DNA of 64,000 nt from Ypsolopha sequella (taxonomy: Eukaryota; Arthropoda; Insecta; Lepidoptera; Ypsolophidae): NCBI GenBank assembly GCA_934047225.1, contig OW203992.1, positions 17,969,501 to 18,033,500 of the forward strand, read 5' to 3'. The notes under the pieces were generated by a model. It saw only the letters and a program-made list of their open reading frames with translations, made no database searches and was not told where the DNA came from. Shown here piece by piece: positions 56,086 through 64,000 of the stretch; the stretch's first letter is position 1, and each line of letters opens with the position of its first letter. Both the position numbers and the translations under genes were made by a program.

Positions 56086-56539
56086 TGTATAGCAAGGTTT
56101 GTCAGAATCCGAAAGATAGCAAGGTCCGTTGCTTGGATAACATCAAGAAAAGAAAAGATAACTACAAATCACTAGCGCTAGCGCACATAAAACCTCACAC
56201 AAAACGAAGCAAATTTACAAAAAAAAAAAAAAAACAAAAGAACCCAGTGTTGCCAGAAATAACATTTTTTGACACTTTTAGTTTGGACCACAGAGCACAT
56301 GTTTGTACAGGCTGCGCTACTCGCGCTACCTATCTAGGTATTTAGAGTTCTTCGGTACTACATTTTTTTCATTTGTCTTTGAAAACCGCTCATTGTCATT
56401 CATTAAAAAAAATACATAGGTACACAACCATAGATAATACACAACCACAACGTCCACAACAAACAAAAAGTAAAAAACGACTAAATTATTTATTATTTAG
56501 TAATTTAGTACACATTTTCACTCTTAGTAATCGTATACA

Positions 56540-59500
56540 ATGGATAAATCCGGAAAAAGAAAACATTCATCTTCAGATTCCGACGATAGTGTTGAAGAAA
56601 CGAGAAAAAAAGATTTGCAAGAACGAGATGAATTTGCAAAGAGATTACGAAAACGCGACGAGGATAAAGTGAAAAAGGTAGCGGAAACTAATCAACGGTC
56701 CTATGAAGAAGCAGCAAAACGCCTCAAGCTAGAAGCCGAGGGTAGAGATAAAATACTGCCCAAACTACGAGTCCAATCCAGACGAAAGTATTTGGAGAAA
56801 AGAAAAGACGACAAAGTTATCGAATTAGAAGCCGACATAGCTGATGATGAGTATCTCTTTGACGAAAGCATGTAAGTTTCCATTATTTAATGAGAGCCAA
56901 ATTATGGATTGACTACTTATGTTCATGAGGTTTATGCCTACATAGTAAGCTCAACTTCATGCACTAATCCGAATCCATCCATGAATAATTCATGAGGACA
57001 ATCAATGCCATAGAATTTTTCTACAAGTAGGCATAATTGTTTTTTTTTCAGTCTAACAGAACGGGAGAGGAAAGAACGAGAACATAAGAAAACCATTCTT
57101 CAATTGGCAAAAGAGCATGAAAAGGCAAGAGAATTGGAAAATGTTCAGAGATACCACATGCCACAAGATCTGGGAAAGGGTGAAAAAGGTAAGATAAATC
57201 TTAATTTGTACATATTATTTGAACCTTGTTCTATCTTAGGCACTGGACACACAAAACAGTCTAAAGTTGAAGATGACGTTGAGGTAAGCAATCTGCTGGG
57301 CTCAGATGGATGGTCGGCTTTCCATTTGGAGCTATTCCGTCCAAATTATTCCAGTGTAGAGTTCTACATTCACGGTAATCTATGCAATGGTCAAGGAGAA
57401 TGCACATTCTGATTGTTTGTCGGATTGCAATACTCTTGCTAGACTGCTTGCTGTGTGTTATTTGGTTGTTTTTGAACCTTCATTCTTGTCACATTATTTC
57501 ATTTGCTTTTTGGAATATATTGATCAATTTAGGTAGGTATATAATTTTAATAATTAAGTTTTTCATGTATTTCAACTGATTTTATTAGTATTTTCAAGAA
57601 GTGTCACCATCACATTAGGTTGAATTGTTGGATCATTGTCAGGCTCTCAGATACATACAAAAAAATATTATTATGGAAATGTATGGTGATGATGTCACTG
57701 ATGGTCAAATTAGATTTCGTTTTTTTTTATTGAATAAGAGATATGCATGCTTATTTTAAAATCTGTCTACTGAAAACAGTCTAGGAAAGTGTTTCCCTGA
57801 AACGGTTTTTGAATCATAAATGTTGAGGAAAAGAAGAGGCCAATTGCAATTCCTGATATTTTTAGATTATATAAATTGTGATCCAAAAATTACTGGAAAA
57901 TTATGTGTGTTCTGAATGATCCTAAAAGTTCCGAATGGGCTTAATGGTATGAATTATTAAAGTTATGAATAAACTATAATTTTACATCTTTGTTTCAGGA
58001 GAATACATTGAAGTAGATGACAATGAAAAGTTGCCCAATTCGGAGCAAAGAAAATGGGAGCAAGAACAGATCAAGTCAGCATTCTTTAGTTTTGGTGCTA
58101 AGGATGCTAAAGCTCAAGATGAATATGAGTTGTTACTGGATGAACAGATTGACTTCATTCAGGCTCTTCAGCTTGAAGGAAACAAAGAGAAAAAAGAAGA
58201 TGTGGAAAAGTCTAAATACCAGAAACTGCGGATGACTATTGAGGAAACAAAAAAATCACTTCCAGTTTTTCCATTTAGGGATTCTCTAATAGAAGCAATA
58301 AGGAATTATCAAATATTAATTGTTGAAGGAGAGACTGGGTCTGGGAAAACAACACAGATTCCACAATACCTCCATGAGGCAGGATTTACAGATGATGGTA
58401 AAAAGATTGGCTGCACTCAGCCTCGTAGAGTAGCTGCTATGTCTGTAGCAGCTAGGGTTGCCCAGGAAATGAATGTCAAACTTGGCAATGAAGTGGGCTA
58501 CAGTATACGTTTTGAAGATTGCACATCTGACAGAACTGTTATCAAATATATGACAGATGGTACACTACACAGAGAATTCCTATCAGAACCCGACCTGGCT
58601 TCATACAGTGTGATGATTATTGATGAAGCCCATGAACGTACATTACACACGGATATTTTGTTTGGTCTTGTAAAAGATATAACTAGATTTAGACCTGACT
58701 TAAAGTTACTAATTTCAAGTGCAACACTAGATGCTGAGAAGTTTTCTACATTCTTCGATGAGGCACCTATTTTTAGAATCCCAGGTAGAAGATTCCCTGT
58801 AGATATTTATTACACAAAGGCTCCAGAAGCTGATTATGTTGATGCTTGTGTAGTTTCTATTCTGCAGATCCATGCTACACAACCACTCGGAGACATTCTG
58901 GTCTTCCTCACTGGTCAAGAGGAGATTGAGACTTGTGTTGAGATGTTGCAGGAAAGGACTAAGAGGTTGGGAAAGAAGTTAAGAGAATTAGTAATCTTAC
59001 CAGTGTATGCTAATCTGCCGAGTGAAATGCAGGCAAAGATTTTTGAGCCTACACCTGATGGGGCAAGAAAAGTTGTCTTGGCTACAAACATTGCTGAGAC
59101 ATCTTTGACTATTGACAATATTATTTATGTAATTGATCCTGGGTTTGCAAAACAGAATAATTTTAATTCTAAAACAGGGATGGAAAGTTTAATGGTTGTG
59201 CCCATCTCTAAAGCTTCAGCTAACCAGAGAGCAGGTAGAGCTGGTAGGGTGGCTCCCGGTAAATGTTTCAGACTGTACACAGCATGGGCCTACAAATATG
59301 AACTTGAGGATAATACTGTACCAGAGATACAAAGAATAAACTTGGGTAATGCAGTTCTTACATTGAAGGCATTGGGAATCAATGATCTTATACATTTTGA
59401 CTTTTTGGATCCGCCGCCACATGAAACACTTGTCTTGGCTTTGGAACAGCTGTACGCTTTGGGCGCACTCAACCACCATGGAGAGCTGACCAAAGCAGGA

Positions 59501-60622
59501 AGGCGAATGGCTGAATTTCCAACAGATCCTATGTTAGCAAAAATGTTATTAGCCAGTGAAAAGTAAGTTTGCACTGGACTTTGTTTGTGTTCTAAAACTA
59601 CAAATGACAGATAAAAATTTCAGACATTCATTCAATGATAATTATCTATCTATCAATGGAGTGTTGGAATACAACCTTAATTGATTTTAAATATTAGCCT
59701 AGATTCTTAAGCTGTTTATAAATTTAATTAATCAATTTATATTTTAAGGTACAAGTGTTCAGAGGAAGTAGTTACGATTGCTGCTATGTTATCAGTAAAC
59801 AGCTCAGTATTTTATAGACCAAAAGACAAGATTATACATGCCGACACGGCCAGGAAAAACTTCTTCCATAGGACAGGAGACCACTTGACATTGATGAATG
59901 TGTATAATCAGTGGGTGGAATCTGATTTCTCAGTACAGTGGTGCTATGAGAACTTTATCCAATACAGATCCATGAAGCGAGCCAGAGATGTGAGGGAACA
60001 GTTAGCTGGGCTGATGGATAGAGTAGAGATAGAAATGGTTTCTGGACTAGCTGATGACTCTAATGTACGTAAAGCCATAACAGCTGGATATTTTTATCAT
60101 ATTGCTAAGTTTTCAAAAGGAGGCCATTATAAAACGGTCAAACATAATCAAGTAAGTATGACGTAAATTCCCATAGCTTAATTTCTAAAAGATTTTTTTT
60201 TCAGATAATATTATGCCATTGTATATGGTGACTGGGTCATTATTTTTTTATGATTTTTTAAAGAATTGTCTGATATGACGTCACTTGAGAATTTTATGAA
60301 AGTTTTTGAATTAACATAATTTAATCTAAGCAAATTGTGTTCTTATTTTTTCTCATGCTCCTTGATACAAGTTCAAATATATATTTTTTTTCTTCAGACT
60401 GTCATGATACATCCAAATAGTGCATTGTTTGAAGAGTTACCTCGATGGGTCATTTATCATGAGCTGGTGTTTACGTCGAAGGAGTTCATGAGACAAGTTA
60501 CTGAAATAGAAAGTAAATGGCTCCTGGAAGTTGCTCCACATTACTACAAGTCGAAAGAATTGGAAGATTCAACAAACAAAAAGATGCCCAAAACTGTTGG
60601 TAAATCATCTGTTAATAGTTAA
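56540..60622 (+). CDS. pre-mRNA-splicing factor ATP-dependent RNA helicase DHX16 (Prp2)
   Basis: A DEAH-box helicase that remodels the spliceosome just before the first catalytic step. Exons are 56540-56871, 57052-57188, 57999-59562, 59749-60151 and 60398-60622. All junctions are GT-AG and in phase, giving 886 aa. A charged N-terminal region (about 1-150) is followed by the helicase core: GETGSGKTT near 267, DEAH near 365, SAT near 398 and QRAGRAGR near 566. The winged-helix, ratchet and OB-fold parts come next ([50 protein letters not shown]). The end [13 protein letters not shown] is typical. The length fits the Drosophila orthologue (about 894), which also lacks the extra N-terminal domain of vertebrates, so the 56540 start is favoured. 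Short frames running into introns (for example after 57188) are not exons. Confidence 0.96.
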
Positions 60623-60765
60623 TAAATAATTGAAATAAAACTGGAGCTTTTCAATAAATAAAATTTATATCTTCCTAGTGTTATTCAGACTAGACGACAT
60701 AAAATATTTAAAAACAAATCAAGGTAAGTACAAAGAACAATCAACAGAACAACTAACAGTTCTAT

Positions 60766-61041
60766 TTAAAAATCACTAACTCTACCCTTTCTCTCCCAGT
60801 CACCATATCTTGTAGGTTCTGGGCCACGCGGGCCGCCAACCTCTCCTGTGTTTGGGTTTGTGTTGTCAGGCCATGGCGGCAATGGATCCTCCTTCTGTGT
60901 TGATGCTTGTTCACCAAGATCAGTGATATCAGTTGTTTCTCTTAACTTCTTTCTGAACTCTGCAAGTCTTTTAGATTCTACTGGATTACCTTTTCCAGGA
61001 CTGGACTCATGAGACAGCCTACACATCGATACGAGGGGCAT
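60766..61041 (-). CDS. succinate dehydrogenase assembly factor 4 (SDHAF4)
   Basis: A mitochondrial chaperone that binds the flavinylated SDHA subunit during complex II assembly. The C terminus [19 protein letters not shown] with a final SDF is the signature of the family (DUF1674). Upstream, [16 protein letters not shown] matches the usual linker, and [16 protein letters not shown] is a helical charged region. From the ATG at 61041 the protein is 91 aa, short for a family of about 110-120 aa. A good acceptor (ATATTTCAG/G) ends at about 61056 and the frame stays open across it. An upstream exon with the mitochondrial presequence is therefore likely, but I could not identify it. The 3' end faces DHX16, 143 bp away. 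Confidence 0.88.
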   Translation of the reverse strand: MPLVSMCRLSHESSPGKGNPVESKRLAEFRKKLRETTDITDLGEQASTQKEDPLPPWPDNTNPNTGEVGGPRGPEPTRYGDWERKGRVSDF

Positions 61042-61056
61042 TATGTATTTTGTGCC

Positions 61057-61372
61057 TGAAATATAAATGGATTAATTTCAAAATAAATGTGTACGCCAGA
61101 GAATAGGACTACGTAACGCTATTTTAATCATTTTATTATTCACCTGTACTTTCAGTACATTTGTACACATGAGTGGAGAAGTAGCGCAACATTTTTACAA
61201 ATCAAACGGTATTTCTGTACACAAGGTTATATAATATTTATTTTGTTATGTTCACACTGAGCAAATGTTATGTTTTGTTTTCAATTTTTTCAAACTGAAA
61301 TCGGAATGGAATGGAATATTTATTTAATTTAGGTTCCGTTTCAAAATGAGTGATTATCATTATCACTCGGAT
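61057..61372. other. intergenic or SDHAF4 upstream exon region
   Basis: Any first exon of SDHAF4 should lie here or beyond. I see no convincing presequence frame with a GT donor. No repeats recognised. Confidence 0.35.
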
Positions 61373-62205
61373 AGCCGTTCATAAATTGACACTTTCGTCA
61401 GGTTCCAACATTGACAACAGTATATTAGTATAATGCCGGCGCCAGACATGTGGACACTTATTTGCACACTTCTTCGACGACTTTGTACACACATTTGGCG
61501 CACCTGCCACACATGCTTCGCAAACTCTTTTCTCCACAGTATGCTGGTAGACAACAAAGGAGATGGACGACGATTTCGTGGACGCAGTGTGCTTATACTA
61601 TTTATGTGTATGTAATTATTTTTTACATGAGCAACAAAATATATCGAAAATATATATATATGGTTTCCCTTGCAGCAACTCAATAAATTCTAGGACGCAT
61701 TGGTTACTCCAGTCCATTTTGAACGATCAAGCACGTAGTGTCTCACACAACCATTCCGTACAACAGCGCTCGCGCAACTGGTCTTTGCAAATAGTGTGGC
61801 AGGCTACGCACTTATTTGAACACATTCCTTTGATGTGCGCTAAAAAACCGATACCGCTCGGCAAAGTGCAAAGCTGTGTACAAACTTTGGAACACATAGA
61901 CAAAGTCTCGTGCCACACAGTGTGTCCACTCGAGTGTTCAAATAAGTGTACACATGTCTGGCGCCGGCTTGATATATCGTATACAATTTTCAAAGGGTGC
62001 GACAGAGATGGCATTAGAACCCGTATCGCGACCCCTAATTTATTAACGCGGCCCAGAGTGTGTCTATTTTACCCTACAGAGGCGCGTTCATGAACTAGGG
62101 GTCGCGACACGGGGTCTAATGCCATCCCTGTCGAACGCGTAGAAAATTGTATACGCTATCCTGCTGTCAGTGTTGGAACCTGACGAAAGTGTCAATTAAT
62201 GACCG
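61373..62205. mobile_element. foldback element (family I) with long inverted arms
   Basis: The left arm (CATAAATTGACACTTTCGTC, then GGTTCCAACATTGACA, resuming after an insertion with 'cgtatacaattttcaaaggg' to about 62045) is mirrored by the right arm, 62085-62205. The arms are about 125-150 bp long and enclose a short centre near 62050-62080. The left arm is interrupted by 61435-61968. Single arms occur at 13634, 55963 and elsewhere. No transposase. Confidence 0.72.
61435..61968. mobile_element. inverted-repeat element nested in the foldback arm
   Basis: The left end GCCGGCGCCAGACATGTGGA and right end CACATGTCTGGCGCCGGC form about 30 bp of near-perfect inverted repeat (one or two mismatches) around 534 bp. 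The flanking foldback sequence continues on both sides. The frame at 61563-62093 crosses the element boundary and is not a gene. Confidence 0.75.
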
Positions 62206-62764
62206 GGGGTCAGCATTCAAAAATCGATACGAGTGAATCCGAGGGTAAACGGTACCTGAGCCGTTTTTTCGTTCGACTGTTACACTTATTGGTTCACTTT
62301 TTTTTATAAACAATCCTATTAATTGTTTGTGGTTATGACGTATTTTGACAGTAAATGTTTAGCAGTTTCGAGTTACCACACAAATAACCTCGGGACTAGG
62401 TTCGTGTAGTTACGCTTCTGTCAGTCAACTTCTGTCATTGTTGTTGCTGTCAAATAAAACGGCTTTTGTCTTTAAAAGCAATGTTATGGCAAGGTTTGGT
62501 CCGCCAAAACTTTTAGGCATATTTGAAGTGAAGACTTCGGTAAAATCTACTATTTCTTATGATTGCAATAAGTAATTGCTGGTCGCAATTTCTCCTTTCG
62601 ATCCATTTTATAGCCAATATTTTAAACACTAGAGGTAATAGGTATATTTAAGTTGTTTTTGGGCAAGCAAAAACAGTCCGAAAAACGTAATTTTGTTCGT
62701 GGTTATTATTGTGATGTCACGTTGTGTAACAACTTAACAAGTGTCAAAATCGTGAACATGTTCT
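62206..62764. other. intergenic, nothing recognised
   Basis: No coding frame, repeat or RNA gene seen. Confidence 0.4.
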
Positions 62765-62965
62765 CTGACGCGTCGTGTTATGAAACGCGTCCGAAGTGCG
62801 TTCATTAAAGAACCCTAGGATGGGTAAGAACCTCAGAACATTATTCTGAGGAAGGAACACTGGAGTTGTACGCTAAGTTTTTGAACGGGTTTCGTCGTGT
62901 GGTGACCACGGAACACTTTTACCAGGAGGTGGTGACACTCCAAACGTCAGTTGCAGTGCAGGGTT
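62765..62965. repeat. repeat family I fragment with two small insertions
   Basis: 'gaagtgcgttcattaaagaa' and 'tttttgaacgggtttcgtcg' match 13745-13830. Relative to that copy there is an extra palindromic CCTCAGAACATTATTCTGAGG near 62840 and about 30 extra bases after 'tcgtcgtgt' near 62900. Confidence 0.6.
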
Positions 62966-64000
62966 GGATTTTGTAGGCCAAATATTTTTATCAAGATAAT
63001 TTATTTTTATTATTTTAGATCTCAATAAAGATTTTGGATCTCAATCATATATATTTTAATTACTTAATTAGAATAATTGTATGTCTCTGATCTCTTGTAA
63101 TGCTCTCTCCATAGAATAATGTTACCTTTTATTATTTAATATTTAGATTTTTATGTTTTTATTAGGTTTGAAACAAATAATGTATTGCCTCCACTTCGCG
63201 CCTCTCTGTGTGCTTTTCAGACCTCGTGGGATGTATATATGTACATTTTTTAGATCCAAAAGCGAGAAATGACCCGTAGTCTATATTTTAAAATCTATTT
63301 ACTTTTCTGTTACGATGTCTTATGAAGACACGTTGGTTTCATTCTACTAAAAATTACCAACACTTACCTTTCCCCAATCAATCCGGCAACACTGTCAAAT
63401 GTGTTTTTTGTTGCGATGTTGGTAGTTTTGGTTGGCTTTTTTACATCATAGAACACTCGACTTTCAGATTCAAAATTATCCTTTTCGTCTCATTCATCCA
63501 TCAATTATAACAGATCTCAACACTATCAATAACCTTCTTCGTAGTATTCCTTCCTCTTCCTATACACTAACCAAGCCGCATAACAAGGTTGAACTTCTGT
63601 TAGGTATTAAAAAGTCTGTGTAGGTTCTTAGGTAGTGTTACATCGTCATACAACAGATACACAATATGAGGGTTCTGACTTCCAACTTTGGTTGCTTTTT
63701 AATGAGAATAAATATTTCAGCTTGAAAAGCAAAAACACCCAACCAATCACATACAACCCTACGTAATTTGGAATCTCAGTAATTTAATTACAGAAACTAA
63801 AGTTTTTCCATTTTTTTACGTTTCTTTATTTTGTGGAAAAAAAAACACTTTACGTATGTGTATGACACAAAATTCTTTTTGTTTCAAGACAAAAAAGAAA
63901 TGTGGTGTGGAATAGGAAAGATATCATTTTTTTTCATTTAATAAAAGACAAATTTATGTCTCGACATGAATCCCCGGCTGGCTCCGAGGAGGTGTCAGAA
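62966..64000. other. intergenic, nothing recognised
   Basis: AT-rich; the short open frames at 63322-63623 have no motif. No gene can be supported up to the window edge. Confidence 0.4.

Noticed and set aside
57104..57412. 102-aa frame continuing past DHX16 exon 2
   Set aside because: The frame leaves the conserved protein exactly at a GTAAGA donor and the next conserved residues resume at 57999 after a TTTCAG acceptor, so the extension is intron.
61563..62093. 176-aa open frame on the plus strand
   Set aside because: It runs from inside the nested GCCGGCGCC-ended element into the foldback arm, so it is a chance frame across two mobile elements.

Overview
The window is AT-rich nuclear DNA of an insect, most likely a moth or butterfly. 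The evidence is short GT-AG introns, insect-like versions of conserved housekeeping proteins, and a dense load of short inverted-repeat elements, LINE tails and mariner, BEL and copia copies of the kind common in Lepidoptera. Species cannot be named from sequence alone.

Seven host genes are supported. In order they are: adenosylhomocysteinase (+, 18743-24429, 4 coding exons); mitochondrial ribosomal protein L15 (-, 24740-28576, 3 exons); the Golgi tether subunit COG6 (+, 32809-34674, a single exon); tRNA-His guanylyltransferase THG1 (+, 49358-51421, 2 exons); V-ATPase V0 subunit d (-, 52258-53613, 4 exons); the spliceosomal DEAH helicase DHX16/Prp2 (+, 56540-60622, 5 exons); and the succinate dehydrogenase assembly factor SDHAF4 (-, 60766-61041, last exon or whole gene). 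They do unrelated housekeeping jobs. AHCY/mRpL15, THG1/V-ATPase d and DHX16/SDHAF4 are convergent pairs with short 3' gaps.

Most of the rest is mobile DNA. Region 1-4.4 kb holds MITEs, a LINE tail, a SINE-like piece and a transposase relic. Region 4.5-5.5 kb is a hAT-type MITE inserted into another copy of itself. Region 6.7-11.4 kb is a young, intact copia element sitting inside a Tc1/mariner-type MITE. Region 12.3-13.6 kb is a large inverted repeat of Harbinger-like units. Region 15-18 kb has a tRNA-Thr-like sequence and several repeats. Region 29.0-31.1 kb is a THAP/P-element-like transposon with 40-bp inverted ends and an 8-bp target duplication. Regions 31-32.3 and 35.5-36.1 kb are LINE fragments, and 36.7-38.3 kb is a broken mariner. 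Region 38.8-46.5 kb is a young BEL/Pao element on the minus strand, inserted into an older retroelement. Region 50.1-51.0 kb is a hAT element in the THG1 intron, and 61.4-62.2 kb is a foldback element with another element inside it.

The most unusual observation is in the BEL/Pao element. Its Gag and Pol frames are separated by a 113-nt segment with GT-AG ends. Removing it would restore both the reading frame and a zinc knuckle. Unspliced RNA would give a 339-aa Gag-like protein, and spliced RNA a 1701-aa Gag-Pol. No searches were run. All family names come from recognising motifs and from target-site duplications and inverted ends read directly.
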